This document shows, piece after piece, positions 50,714 through 59,179 of a stretch of 59,179 nt of DNA. Origin of the DNA: Chromobacterium vaccinii. Its GTDB lineage: Bacteria; Pseudomonadota; Gammaproteobacteria; Burkholderiales; Chromobacteriaceae. Each line of letters opens with the position of its first letter. Position 1 is the first letter of the stretch. The position numbers and the translations under genes were made by a program. The DNA lies in the NCBI RefSeq assembly GCF_000971335.1, contig NZ_JZJL01000030.1, positions 1-59,179 of the forward strand. The letters run 5' to 3'. Below the pieces are notes generated by a model, which had not been told where the DNA came from, made no database searches, and was given only the letters and a program-made list of their open reading frames with translations.

Positions 50714-51094
50714 ATGTTCATCATCAAAAACGACGGTCTGGCGCGAGTGCCGGCCGAAATCCATGCGCGCGCAGAGTCCGGCACCGAACGCGTCATCACC
50801 ATCCATCTGACGGGCCGGCTGTTGTCGCAACCGGCCTGGGACGAGCTGTTTCAGCGCCATGCTGGCGCGGACGAGGCCGCCGACCTGTCGGCCATCTATC
50901 GCCAGAATGCGCGGTTGTACGCCGAAACCTTCACGGCCTGGGACGGCGTATGCGGCCCGGATGGCCAGCCGGTGCCGTTGTCCCTGGCGGCGCTGGAGGT
51001 CGCGCTGTTGTCAGTCGATGGGCCGGCCGTGAATGCCGCGCTGCAGCGCGCCGTCCACGAGCTGCGATTCGGCGGCGCCGTCAGAAAAAACTGA
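50714..51094 (+). CDS. Tail assembly chaperone G
   Basis: 126 residues ending VRKN at the stop 51092-51094. It occupies the place of lambda G between tube and tape-measure genes. Starts MFIIKNDGLARVPAEIHARA. The last codons include a slippery heptamer, and a -1 frame stays open to 51441, so this is the short product of a G/GT pair that coats the tape measure before tail assembly. Confidence 0.8.
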   Translation: MFIIKNDGLARVPAEIHARAESGTERVITIHLTGRLLSQPAWDELFQRHAGADEAADLSAIYRQNARLYAETFTAWDGVCGPDGQPVPLSLAALEVALLSVDGPAVNAALQRAVHELRFGGAVRKN

Positions 51095-51441
51095 TAGAGG
51101 CGGTGCGCTGGCAATTTGGGGAGCGCGCCGCCACGCAGTCGGAAAACCGCCGCGCGCTGCTGGATGCCGGCGTGCCGGCGGATCAGGTGGATGCGCTGCT
51201 GCCGGCCGAAGCAGCGCCAGAGGCTTTCGAGCTGCTGGCCGAAGGCTTGCCGGCGTGGCGGGTTTGGAGCGCGATGCAAACGCAATGGCGGGTCGGCCCG
51301 GTCGGGGCGTATGGGCTGGACTATGCCGCGCTGCCGGTGGTCGAGACCCGCTGTGGGGAGGCGTTGGATAGCGGGTTGTTTGATGCGCTGCAGGCGATGG
51401 AGCGGGAGGCGCTACGCCTGATGTCGGGGAAAGGGGGGTAA
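50714..51441 (+). CDS. Tail assembly chaperone GT, made by -1 frameshift
   Basis: Slippage at 51085-51091 would join G to the -1 frame, which continues LIEAVRWQFGERAATQSENR, DAGVPADQVDALLPAEAAPE and GLPAWRVWSAMQTQWRVGPV to a stop at 51439-51441, one base before the tape-measure ATG. In lambda the T extension contacts the tail tube protein and is made in a few percent of translations. The same logic is expected here. Confidence 0.75.
51085..51091 (+). promoter_or_regulatory. Programmed -1 frameshift site, A AAA AAC
   Basis: In the G frame the codons are AGA AAA AAC TGA. The heptamer A AAA AAC fits X XXY YYZ. A -1 slip gives CTG ATA GAG and bypasses the TGA that follows at once. Confidence 0.8.
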
Positions 51442-54108
51442 ATGGCGGCGCAAAACGTTGGCTCGCTGGTAATCAATCTGGAAGCGCGCGTCGGCCAGCT
51501 GCAAAGCGATATGGCTGCGGGTAAGAAGGCGGTGGAGGACGCCGCCGCCAACATCGAGCGCGACAGCAAGCGGGCAGGCAAGGCACTCGAAAGCATGGCG
51601 TCCAGCGCGGCGATGCTTTCGCAAGGTGGGCTGTTTGCTGCTGCAGCGCTTTCGCTGCAGGCGATGAAAGACAGCGTTCTTTCCGTTGTACAGGCACTGA
51701 ATGGTGCGCAGATCGCCAGCGAGCGGCTGCAGAAATCGCTGTTTTACGCCAGCGGCGGCGACCTACGGGCGATTGCTTCGGATATCGCCTGGCTGCGTCA
51801 ATTGGCGGCCGAGCTGGGGGCGGACTTTGGCCAGGCGTCAGCGTCCTATGCGCAGTTTGCCGGCGCAGTGAAGGGGACGCCGCTGGCGCCGTATGCGCGC
51901 CAGGTGTTCGACTCGCTGGCCACGGCCGCCAGCGCCTTCGGCCTGTCGGCAGAAACGGCGCAGGGGGCGATGTTGGCCCTGGTCCAGATGTCCGGCAAGG
52001 GCGTGGTATCGGCGGAGGAGTTCCGGGGCCAGCTGGCCGAGCATTTGCCGGTGGCAACGCAGGCAGCGGCGCGCGCGCTTGGCGTCACAACGGGCGAATT
52101 CAGCAAGATGCTGGAGTCCGGCCAGCTGCTGGCCGCCGACTTCCTGCCTAAGTTCGCCGCCGAGCTGAAGCGCATGAGCGCGGACGCGGCGGCTTTCGGC
52201 GGCGAGGCGCAAAAGGCCAGCGCCAATTTCGTCAATTCTTGGGAAGCGATGAAAACCGAGGTCGCGCAATCGGGCGTCGCGTCCTTCATTTCTGGCCAGT
52301 TGGCCATTTTGACGGACGCTTTCGACGATGTTGCAGAGTCGATGCGCCAGGCCCGGAAAGAGGGGGCGGGGTTCTGGGGACAGGCGCAGGCGGCCGGCGG
52401 TGCCGCGCTGCGCTTCCTGAATCCGGTCAACGCGCTGCACTACGACGCATCGAGCGACAACGCCAGGGCGGCTCAGCTGAAGGAGCGGATCAAGGATGGC
52501 GAAGCCAATCTGTATGAATGGTCGTTTTCGCAGACGCTGGAACAAAAGCGGGCGGGCCTGGTTGCGATGCGGTCGGAGCTGGCCGAGCTGGAGAAGCGGG
52601 CAAAGGTGGTATCGAAGGATGCCGGCGCGGCGCAAAAAGCCAGGGAAGCGGCGGACGCGGCGCGCAAGGATGCCGAGGCCCGCGCGAAGAAATACGCCGA
52701 AGACGATAGCCGGCTGAGCGACCGGGAGCAATACGACAAGCGCGTCAAGAAAGAGGAGGAAGCGTTTAAGTCGATCGTGGCCGAGCTGCAAAAAGGTAGC
52801 AAGGCGTATCTGCAGGCAGAGAGAGCGCACCAAACCGCCGTCGGCAAGCTGCGCGACGACTTCGACAAGAAGCAGGCCGCCGAGCGCAAGCGGGCCGGCG
52901 CGCAGGGCCGGAGAGAGGATGCCGCAATCGATGCGATGCAGCGTGAGCTGATGGGTGTCGAAAAGCTGTCAGCTGCTGAACGCATGCGCTTTGAGATTTT
53001 GGAAGGCAAGTATGCAGGGTGGGGCGCGGCGAGCCAGCAAAGGCTGTTGGCCATGGCGGCTGAGTTGGACGCGATGCGCCAGTTGCGCGCGGAAAACAAA
53101 CGCTTCCTAGACGAGCTGAACCGGGATGTCGAGCGCTACGAGGCGCAGCAGCGCGACACGGCCCAGCGACTACGCGGCGGCGAGTACGACAACGCCGCCG
53201 AGCGCCTGCAGCGCGAGCATGGTCAACGCAAAGTCGATATCGAATACAACGGCAATCTTTCGCAGGAGGAGAAAGGCAAATTTGGCGCGGCCGAGGACAA
53301 GCGGCATGAACGGGCGACCGAGGCGCTTCGCAGTAGCGAGCGGCAGGGGATCGGGCTGCAGTCCGAAGACCAGCAGTTACGCGACCAGTACGAAAACCGG
53401 CATCGGCTGATCATGGAAGCGACCACGCTGACAGAGACCGAGCGCGCGGACTACATCAAACGCAATCAAGAGCAGTTGAATGCGGATCTACTGAATCTTG
53501 AGCGCAACCGCGCATCCGCGATGCTGTCGAGTTCCAGTCAGCTGTTTGATGGGCTGGCCGGTTTGGCTGCTGGCTTCAAAGGCAAGCAATCCGGCATATA
53601 CCGCGCCATGTTCGCCATGAGCAAGGCGTTTGCCGTTGCGGACGCCATCATCAAAATTCAGCAAGCCATTGCAACGGCTGCGGCAAGCGCGCCCTGGCCC
53701 GCGAACATGGGCGCGATGGCGTCGGTGGTGTCGTCTACGGCCGGCCTGGTGTCCACGATCAGCAGCACGAACTTGTCGGGGATGGCGCACGACGGTATCG
53801 ACACTATCCCACGTGAAGGGACGTGGTTGCTCGACAAGGGCGAGCGCGTAATAGATCGCCGGACGAATGCCGATCTGAAGGACTTTCTAACCCGCGTCAA
53901 CGCGCCCGCCGCCGGGGGCGCTGCGCCGGCTCAGCCGGTGAAGGTAATCATCAACAACCTTGCGCCAGGTGCGACGGCGCGAACAGAGGAGCGGCAGGGC
54001 GCAGACGGCGGCCGGGAAATTCTTGTTCTGGTTGAACGCGTAGTAGAAAACAAGTTGGCCGAATCGATGAGACCTGACGGCCAGATTTACGATTTTGTCA
54101 GGGGGTAA
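51442..54108 (+). CDS. Tape measure protein
   Basis: 888 residues. The N-terminus SLVINLEARVGQLQSDMAAG leads to a tape-measure domain (about residues 80-270, with LAEHLPVATQAAARALGVTT). A long charged coiled coil spans about 380-690, and hydrophobic helices follow (AVADAIIKIQQAIATAAASA, then MASVVSSTAGLVSTISS). The C-terminal GMAHDGIDTIPREGTWLLDK is a common tape-measure ending. It sets tail length and may help DNA enter the cell. Confidence 0.92.
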   Translation: MAAQNVGSLVINLEARVGQLQSDMAAGKKAVEDAAANIERDSKRAGKALESMASSAAMLSQGGLFAAAALSLQAMKDSVLSVVQALNGAQIASERLQKSLFYASGGDLRAIASDIAWLRQLAAELGADFGQASASYAQFAGAVKGTPLAPYARQVFDSLATAASAFGLSAETAQGAMLALVQMSGKGVVSAEEFRGQLAEHLPVATQAAARALGVTTGEFSKMLESGQLLAADFLPKFAAELKRMSADAAAFGGEAQKASANFVNSWEAMKTEVAQSGVASFISGQLAILTDAFDDVAESMRQARKEGAGFWGQAQAAGGAALRFLNPVNALHYDASSDNARAAQLKERIKDGEANLYEWSFSQTLEQKRAGLVAMRSELAELEKRAKVVSKDAGAAQKAREAADAARKDAEARAKKYAEDDSRLSDREQYDKRVKKEEEAFKSIVAELQKGSKAYLQAERAHQTAVGKLRDDFDKKQAAERKRAGAQGRREDAAIDAMQRELMGVEKLSAAERMRFEILEGKYAGWGAASQQRLLAMAAELDAMRQLRAENKRFLDELNRDVERYEAQQRDTAQRLRGGEYDNAAERLQREHGQRKVDIEYNGNLSQEEKGKFGAAEDKRHERATEALRSSERQGIGLQSEDQQLRDQYENRHRLIMEATTLTETERADYIKRNQEQLNADLLNLERNRASAMLSSSSQLFDGLAGLAAGFKGKQSGIYRAMFAMSKAFAVADAIIKIQQAIATAAASAPWPANMGAMASVVSSTAGLVSTISSTNLSGMAHDGIDTIPREGTWLLDKGERVIDRRTNADLKDFLTRVNAPAAGGAAPAQPVKVIINNLAPGATARTEERQGADGGREILVLVERVVENKLAESMRPDGQIYDFVRG

Positions 54109-54109
54109 T

Positions 54110-54451
54110 GTGGCGGAGGTTTTTAGCTGGACGCCGTTGTTTGGTGGTGCGTCGTCAATCCGGGCGCGAGTGAAGGAAGCCCGGTTTGGCGATGGCTATG
54201 GCCAGCGGGTGCCCGACGGCATCAACAGTATGCCGCGCGTGCGCAAGCTGTCTTTCGCAGTTAGCCAGGCCGAAGCGGATGCGATTGAGGCGTTCTTAAT
54301 GCGCCATGCCGGCGCGCGCTGGTTCTGGTTCACCTACCCCGGCGCGGCGCGGGCCAAGTTCCGCTGTAGTGAGTGGGACCGCTCATATCTGGCGGCCGGA
54401 GATGAGGTAGTCGCGGTGACGTTTGAACAGGTTTTCGATCCGGGGGAATAA
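54110..54451 (+). CDS. Minor tail protein M
   Basis: 113 residues if started at GTG 54110 (MAEVFSWTPLFGGAS), with AGGGGG upstream; the frame also allows TTG 54095. RARVKEARFGDGYGQRVPDG and HAGARWFWFTYPGAARAKFR match the lambda M family at the tail tip. It is directly followed by the L gene. Confidence 0.85.
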   Translation: MAEVFSWTPLFGGASSIRARVKEARFGDGYGQRVPDGINSMPRVRKLSFAVSQAEADAIEAFLMRHAGARWFWFTYPGAARAKFRCSEWDRSYLAAGDEVVAVTFEQVFDPGE

Positions 54452-55144
54452 ATGGGCGTGATACACGCGGAAAAGCAAAAGCTAGTTCCGAACGCGATTG
54501 TGCAGCTGTTTGAGCTGCGGCCGCCGCCTGGCGTGTCGGTGCCGGCGATGCGGTTTACCGCCAGCGGCAACGGCCAGGCGGTGACATTCCAAGGGTTAGC
54601 TTACGAGGCGTGGGCCATCGAGGCCAAGGGATTTGAAAGCAGCCAGAAAGGCGCACCGCGCCCGAAGCTGTCTATCGGCAATGTCGCGACGCTGTCGGAT
54701 GGGCGAGAGGTGCGGGGGATTTTCACGGCCCTGGTGATGCAGCATCAGGGCCTTGTCGGCTGGCAGTTGGTGAGGCGGGTGACGCATTCCAAGTTTTGCG
54801 CGGGTGGCGAACTAGCCGACTTCCCGGAAATGTACCCGGAGGAAACCTGGCTGATTAATCGCCGCGAGGCCGACAACGGCGATGCCATCACGTTCGAATT
54901 GCGCAGCCGGCTAGACCTGGCTGGCAAGCGCGCGCCGGGGGTGCTGGTGACACGCTATTGCCCGGCGCATGTTGTCTATCGGGGGGCGCATTGCGGCTAT
55001 CAGGGCGTGGCGATGTTCGACGCGCGGGAACAGCCGGTGACTGACCCGCGATTAGACAAATGCGGCAAACGGTTGGCCAGCTGCCGTATCCGGGACAACC
55101 TGCCGCACTATGGCGGTTGCCCCGGGATGCGTCGTTACAACTAG
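54452..55144 (+). CDS. Minor tail protein L
   Basis: 230 residues, matching lambda L. The C-terminal part has four well-spaced cysteine sites (TRYCPAHVV, AHCGYQG, DKCGKRLASC, GGCPG), which in lambda L bind an iron-sulphur cluster. It belongs to the tail tip. Its 3' end meets a convergent cargo gene within four bases, whereas K normally follows at once. Confidence 0.88.
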   Translation: MGVIHAEKQKLVPNAIVQLFELRPPPGVSVPAMRFTASGNGQAVTFQGLAYEAWAIEAKGFESSQKGAPRPKLSIGNVATLSDGREVRGIFTALVMQHQGLVGWQLVRRVTHSKFCAGGELADFPEMYPEETWLINRREADNGDAITFELRSRLDLAGKRAPGVLVTRYCPAHVVYRGAHCGYQGVAMFDAREQPVTDPRLDKCGKRLASCRIRDNLPHYGGCPGMRRYN

Positions 55145-57045
55145 CGAGGTTTATCAGTTTTTTTGGTTGGTTTAATGCAATCTTTTTGAGGTGTGTTATT
55201 GCAAAAACATTCTAGCGTGTAATCCTTTTTAGGTGACTTTAATGAGTAGCTAAATTGTAGGTCTACGCGCCGGTTCACTGCATTGCATTCTTTGGCCAAA
55301 TCTTTATCTTTGATTGCAGAGCAATCTTTGAGTGGTGAGCGTGCCCCCATGGTTTTTATTTCTATGTTGGCGTTTTGAATGTCTTTGTATAGGTTATCTG
55401 TGCATAGCATGGATAATGCATGGGTTGCGCGCTCACGGCCTAGTTCTTCATTGCTGGCTTTTTGTATCGGCATTGGATCGGCATGTCCAATGACGGTAAT
55501 TTTGCTGAGGAAGCTTGTTCCAACCTCGCCAGTGTTAGTCTCTATAAAAGGTCTAATTTGCTTGGCGAGCTGGTCTTTAACGGATGGCTCATTGTCTGGT
55601 ATTGTTTTGTTTGATGGAAATACAAGCGCATCGCTGATTTCTGTGCAACGCACATTTTGAGAGGCAATTAAGCTTGCTTCATTGCTGTCTAGTTCTACTC
55701 TTGGGTATGCGTCATAGGGATTTTTATCTTTTTTAATGCTTTCATTGGGGGCGCTTGCATTCGTTTTGTTTGTGCTTTCTTCATCACTATTATTTTCGAT
55801 TCTATCTGAAAAGCCTAATAGCTGAACATAGCTTCGAGAGCCAATTCCATGCCACCAAATTTTAAGGTCGGTTACGACAGCGGAGCCTTCTGGGTTTCTG
55901 CATATGCTAAGAGGGATGTCTTGTAGTTTGGCCGCATTTTCTAGACGTTGGAGATTTTTCTTTGAAACCCACATTGAGGCTCTGTCTTGGTAGAGTCCAA
56001 GAGGCTTTACCACGGTGCTGTTAAACATGAGTGAGCCTAAGTCAGACCATTTAATCAGTGGCAGTAGCAGTAACATTGCAATGCAAAATACGATTCCAAT
56101 CCGGGCGTTTGGGTATTTTATTTCATCTTTTTTCTTTGAGTACTCGCTGGTTATGATTGACTGAAGAAGGGCGAGAGTAAAACCGCTGAGTTGAATATAG
56201 ATTGAGAGATTTCCTCCCCGATTGCCGGCTGCAGCACATATTGATTCCACAATAAACCAAAGTGCATACAGTATGAGCCAGCTGAGAGGCTGTGGGGTAA
56301 GGTTATGCTTTTCATAGTACCAAGGGAGTGCAAAGCATGCCCACAGTATTTTAGTCAGTGTAAATGGTATGAGGAAAATTAAAATCGTAAGAAACGTATA
56401 ATCTTTTACGAAGGGGAGTTCTGATGCCCAATTTGAAACAGGCAGGATATAAGATACGGTGACGCTGGTTAATATGAAAGGGAAAAAAATAAGGAAAAGG
56501 TCTAGAGCGTAGTCTTTTACATTTCCCCAATCTATGTCCCAATATGATTTCTTGGTGTTGGTTTTTTCGTTTTCTTGTGAGTCTTTTTCTTTCTTTTTTG
56601 CTATTGCGGGAATGTATTTTAATCTAATGTAGTCCACTATCGGGTAGAGCGTATAGGCTCCCATGCATGCAGTGACAAAGATGATAAACCCAAAGGCGAT
56701 TGAGAAGAATAGTAATAGTACGCTGTCGCCTATGGATAGGCCGGACGGTAAGAACTTCGCCTGAGTGTAGCAGTAGATTAGTAAAAGAATAAATCCATAT
56801 GCACTTGCAAGGCCAATGGTTAATTTTGAGTATGAGGAAATTTTTTCGGCAGTGGCCTTGGACTTTTCTTCTAGTGCTTTTTTGCTTTCATTTTCAGCCT
56901 TTTCTTTTTCTGCTCTGTTTTTTTCAGCCTCTTGTTTTTTTGCATCTATTTCGCTTTTTGTGAGCAGATTTTTAAGGTCGGATTGTCTGGGTGTTTTTTT
57001 ATGAAAAACTAGCCGGTAACGATTGTTTTTGTGGTCTGGCGTCAT
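55141..57045 (-). CDS. Seven-helix membrane protein with periplasmic OmpA-like domain, moron
   Basis: 634 residues on the opposite strand, AT-rich. Order: a basic N-terminus; a charged coiled coil (about 30-66, KKQEAEKNRAEKEKAENESK); seven predicted helices between about 72 and 345; a periplasmic stretch; then an OmpA-type peptidoglycan-binding domain with VIGHADPMPIQKASNEELGR, ERATHALSML and CNAVNRRVDLQFS. An odd helix count places the OmpA domain in the periplasm, as it should be. Cargo position between tail genes L and K suggests lysogen expression and a role in superinfection exclusion or envelope defence, which is inferred. It is not ZorB-like, which has a single helix. Confidence 0.7.
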   Translation of the reverse strand: MTPDHKNNRYRLVFHKKTPRQSDLKNLLTKSEIDAKKQEAEKNRAEKEKAENESKKALEEKSKATAEKISSYSKLTIGLASAYGFILLLIYCYTQAKFLPSGLSIGDSVLLLFFSIAFGFIIFVTACMGAYTLYPIVDYIRLKYIPAIAKKKEKDSQENEKTNTKKSYWDIDWGNVKDYALDLFLIFFPFILTSVTVSYILPVSNWASELPFVKDYTFLTILIFLIPFTLTKILWACFALPWYYEKHNLTPQPLSWLILYALWFIVESICAAAGNRGGNLSIYIQLSGFTLALLQSIITSEYSKKKDEIKYPNARIGIVFCIAMLLLLPLIKWSDLGSLMFNSTVVKPLGLYQDRASMWVSKKNLQRLENAAKLQDIPLSICRNPEGSAVVTDLKIWWHGIGSRSYVQLLGFSDRIENNSDEESTNKTNASAPNESIKKDKNPYDAYPRVELDSNEASLIASQNVRCTEISDALVFPSNKTIPDNEPSVKDQLAKQIRPFIETNTGEVGTSFLSKITVIGHADPMPIQKASNEELGRERATHALSMLCTDNLYKDIQNANIEIKTMGARSPLKDCSAIKDKDLAKECNAVNRRVDLQFSYSLKSPKKDYTLECFCNNTPQKDCIKPTKKTDKPR

Positions 57046-57212
57046 GTGTCACATCCAAATGTAATTTATTAGTATAGCTGCGGTGAGGTCGGGTATTGAT
57101 CTCGGTACTAAATGGAAAGGAAGGCGTGTCTCCGTTGTATAGGGCAAGTGTGTAAGTGAATGGTCAATGATAACGGCATTCTAAATATGTTCAATAGATT
57201 GCCGTCAATTTT

Positions 57213-57236
57213 CAAAGCCGCGAAAGCGGCTTTTTT
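57213..57236 (+). terminator. Intrinsic hairpin just upstream of the K gene
   Basis: The stem AAAGCCGC / GCGGCTTT has a GAAA-type loop and six T residues, ending two bases before an ATG. It could regulate read-through into K. Confidence 0.7.
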
Positions 57237-57249
57237 CATGGGTAAAGCG

Positions 57250-57948
57250 ATGACTGCAACATCCGAACAAATCGCCGCCATGCTGGACTTTGCGGCGCAG
57301 GCCGGCGAGAGAGAGGCTTGCGGCTTGGTGCTGGATTCCGGCCGCGTCTATCCCTGCCGCAACCTGGCGGACGATCCAGAGCATTTTTTTCGCATTGATC
57401 CCGCCGGGCGAGCAGCGGCCGAGCAGCTGGGCCGGGTCGCCGGCATCTGGCATAGCCACCCGAACAGCACGGCGGAGCCATCGCTCATTGATCGGGCGAT
57501 GTGCGAGCGTTCCGGCCTGCCGTGGCATGTCGTCAGCTGGCCCGGCGGCGATTATCGCTACATCGAGCCGAACGGCTGGCGGGCTGATTATCTAGGCCGC
57601 CCGTATTGCTATGGGGTAATTGACTGCTGGGAGCTGGTGCGCGACTGGTACGCGCGCGAACGCGGCGTGTCCTTGCCGCGCCCGAACGAGCCTGACGGCT
57701 GGTGGGAGCGCGGTCTAGACCTGTTCACTACGGGGGCCGAGGCCGCCGGTTTTGTTTGGGTCGATGACGAGCCGCAGGCCGGCGACGTGCTGTTGATGCA
57801 GATACGAGGCCAGCGGCCGAACCATGTTGCCGTCTGGCTGGGCGACGGCCGCATTCTCCACCATCTGCGCGACCGGCAATCGGAAACACACATTTATGGC
57901 GGCTGGTGGCAGCGGGTGACGGTGCGCCGGGCGAGGTATCGCGCATGA
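57250..57948 (+). CDS. Tail assembly protein K (JAMM plus NlpC/P60 domains)
   Basis: 232 residues from the ATG at 57250; 57238 is an alternative. The N-terminal JAMM peptidase carries HSHPNSTAEPSLIDRA, the HxHP...SxxD zinc motif. The C-terminal NlpC/P60 domain has the catalytic cysteine in YGVIDCWELVRDWY and histidine in PNHVAVWLGDGR. Lambda K processes tail tip proteins and may open peptidoglycan. The stop overlaps the I start. Confidence 0.9.
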   Translation: MTATSEQIAAMLDFAAQAGEREACGLVLDSGRVYPCRNLADDPEHFFRIDPAGRAAAEQLGRVAGIWHSHPNSTAEPSLIDRAMCERSGLPWHVVSWPGGDYRYIEPNGWRADYLGRPYCYGVIDCWELVRDWYARERGVSLPRPNEPDGWWERGLDLFTTGAEAAGFVWVDDEPQAGDVLLMQIRGQRPNHVAVWLGDGRILHHLRDRQSETHIYGGWWQRVTVRRARYRA

Positions 57949-58508
57949 GCGAGATTCGAACGATTCGTCTTGGGGGCGCGCTGGGCGAACAGTACGGCCG
58001 CGAGCATCGATTGTCGGTGGCGTCGGTGGCCGAGGTGGTGCCGGCGCTGAATGCGCTGCATCCCGGATTTAACAACACGCTGCGCGCCCTGGACGAGCAG
58101 GGGCTGGCTTTCCGGGTGACGGTCGCGGATAGAGACATCGCGGAGCAAGAGCTGACGCTGGTTTCGCAAGGGGATGTGCTGATCATGCCGGAAGTGTTCG
58201 GGGCCGGCGGCAGTCGCCAGATTTTGGGCAGCGTGCTGATCGCGGTGGGCGCGGCGACGTGGGCATTCGGCGGAACGCAGCTGATGGCGCTGGGCATCGG
58301 CCTGATGGTTAGCGGCGCGGTGTTGATGTTGACGCCGGTTCCGCGCCTGGATCAGTCGCAGAGCGAGCAGCAGCAGGGCAAGCCGTCCTACCTGTTCAAC
58401 GGCGCGGCGAACAGCAGCGCGCAGGGCGTGCCGGCGCCCTGGGGCTGGGGGCGACATCGAGCGGGCGGCATCATCATTTCGGCGGGTATCAGCGTAGAGG
58501 ACATGTAA
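57945..58508 (+). CDS. Tail assembly protein I
   Basis: 187 residues from the ATG at 57945 (ATGA overlap with K). A ubiquitin-like N-terminus (IRTIRLGGALGEQYGREHRL, then ADRDIAEQELTLVSQGDVLI) precedes two hydrophobic segments rich in glycine (LIAVGAATWAFGGTQLMALG, then GLMVSGAVLML) and GAANSSAQGVPAPWGWGRHR. This matches lambda I, which helps assemble the tip and J. Confidence 0.88.
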   Translation: MSEIRTIRLGGALGEQYGREHRLSVASVAEVVPALNALHPGFNNTLRALDEQGLAFRVTVADRDIAEQELTLVSQGDVLIMPEVFGAGGSRQILGSVLIAVGAATWAFGGTQLMALGIGLMVSGAVLMLTPVPRLDQSQSEQQQGKPSYLFNGAANSSAQGVPAPWGWGRHRAGGIIISAGISVEDM

Positions 58509-58513
58509 GGGAT

Positions 58514-59179
58514 ATGGGGGCGTTGGAAATCATCGGTGCCGGCGGCGGCGGGCCAAAAGAGCCGCGCAAGCCGGTAGAGGCGCTGGACTCGCTGCAATCG
58601 CTGGCCACGGCCAGGGTGTTGATGCTGGTGGGAGTGGGTGAAATGGGTGGACTTGTCGAGGGTGACAAGTCCATTTTTTTTGGCGGCGTGCCGCTGGACA
58701 ATTCGGATGGCACGCGCAATTTCGAGCGGGTGCGTGTTGAACATCGGGTCGGCACGGCGGCGCAAACGCCGATGGCCGGGTTCGATGAGATCGAAACCGA
58801 ATACGCGGTCGGGGTCGAGGTCAAGGCCGGCGACAAAGCCGGCATCGCGCGCAACATCGACAACCTGGATGCCGCCGCGATTCGCGTAACCGTTTCCGTG
58901 CGGGGCCTGATGTCGATCAACGACGACGGCGACACGAACCCGTCAAGAGTGGATCTGGCGGTTGATGTATGCCAGCCTGGCGGGGCCTGGCAACAGGTGC
59001 GCAATATCGGCATCGAGGGCAAGACCCGCAGCAATTACCAGCGTAGCGTCCGGGTCGATCTGCCGGGGCGCGGGCCGTGGCAAGTGCGGGTGCGGCGGCT
59101 GACGCCCGACAGCACGTCGCAAAAGCTGATCAACGCCACGGCATGGGATAGCTATACGGTGTTGCAGCCGCTGCAACTA
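58514..59179 (+). CDS. Tail tip host-specificity protein J, 3' partial
   Basis: The frame opens at ATG 58514 and runs off the window after 222 codons. GAGGGGPKEPRKPVEALDSL, then ATARVLMLVGVGEMGGLVEG and DKSIFFGGVPLDNSDGTRNF are the conserved N-terminus of lambda J-type proteins. It forms the tip hub, and its far end binds the host receptor. Confidence 0.9.
   Translation, partial: MGALEIIGAGGGGPKEPRKPVEALDSLQSLATARVLMLVGVGEMGGLVEGDKSIFFGGVPLDNSDGTRNFERVRVEHRVGTAAQTPMAGFDEIETEYAVGVEVKAGDKAGIARNIDNLDAAAIRVTVSVRGLMSINDDGDTNPSRVDLAVDVCQPGGAWQQVRNIGIEGKTRSNYQRSVRVDLPGRGPWQVRVRRLTPDSTSQKLINATAWDSYTVLQPLQL

Larger units (their letters stand above)
27245..59179. mobile_element. Siphovirus-type prophage (HK97/lambda-like structural module), right end outside window
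   Basis: From the truncated chemoreceptor onward all genes are phage- or plasmid-like: regulators, replication genes, terminases, portal, protease, capsid, connectors and lambda-like tail genes up to J. No integrase, transposase or clear att sequence was seen, so the left boundary is set only by the end of chemoreceptor homology. Plasmid-type traK/traL genes and a ParA-like ATPase fold make a phage-plasmid origin worth considering. Confidence 0.85.

Noticed and set aside
55141-57045. Assignment of the OmpA-domain moron to ZorB of Zorya systems
   Set aside because: ZorB has a single helix and is encoded beside ZorA; here there are seven helices and no ZorA-like neighbour.
27245-59179. Transposable (Mu-like) phage, suggested by insertion into a coding gene
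   Set aside because: No MuA/MuB-type genes or Mu-like head genes are present; the structural module is HK97/lambda-like with TerS/TerL.

Overview
The window comes from a GC-rich betaproteobacterial chromosome, most likely Chromobacterium or a close relative in the Neisseriales. This rests on codon and base usage, on genes such as tauABCD, dbpA, aqpZ and yhhQ, on methyl-accepting chemotaxis proteins, and on a large contact-dependent inhibition (CDI) exoprotein. No tRNA, rRNA or CRISPR array was seen.

Bases 1-13127 are a CDI locus. The 3' 8.4 kb of a cdiA-like gene (filamentous haemagglutinin repeats, a variable AT-rich centre, pretoxin with a MENN motif, AT-rich toxin tip) overlaps its immunity gene. 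Downstream lies a graveyard of orphan toxin tips and immunity genes. Seven copies of a ~131-bp nested inverted repeat (REPIN/MITE-like) separate these modules. One copy interrupts an Aer-like PAS gene and another interrupts an immunity gene. A repeat also replaces the catalytic end of a HINT domain.

Bases 13128-27240 are ordinary chromosome: an outer-membrane protein of the phenol-degradation MetA type, a YqaA/DedA protein, aquaporin Z, a luciferase-like monooxygenase, a SnoaL-like protein, the YhhQ queuosine-precursor transporter with a candidate preQ1-I riboswitch over its ribosome binding site, a chemoreceptor, the taurine operon tauABCD and the RNA helicase DbpA. The section ends in a second chemoreceptor whose N-terminal half is missing.

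From about 27245 to the end of the window is a siphovirus-type prophage that interrupts that chemoreceptor; its right end is outside the window. Its left part holds a DnaJ-like zinc-finger protein, XRE regulators, an IncP-plasmid-like traK-traL pair beside oriT-like repeats, a cluster of hairpins, and a LuxR-type receptor with all six acyl-homoserine-lactone pocket residues. A 22-bp palindrome precedes luxR, and a related site (17/22) sits in the switch between a CI-like repressor and YdaS/YdaT-like genes. Replication genes (O-like, DnaC-like), a possible late regulator and an HNH nuclease follow. The head and tail genes are in the usual order: TerS, TerL, portal, S49 protease, HK97 capsid, connectors, tail tube, G/GT by -1 frameshift, tape measure, M, L, K, I, J.

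Several AT-rich or oddly placed cargo genes (morons) interrupt this module: a HEPN-motif protein, a cytosine methyltransferase whose DNA also encodes a second conserved-looking protein in the +1 frame, two small minus-strand genes, and a seven-helix membrane protein with a periplasmic OmpA-like domain. The most promising undescribed systems are the repeat-bounded CDI cassette array, the quorum-receptor/lysogeny switch, the dual-coded methyltransferase locus, the IncP-like transfer remnant and the OmpA-domain moron.
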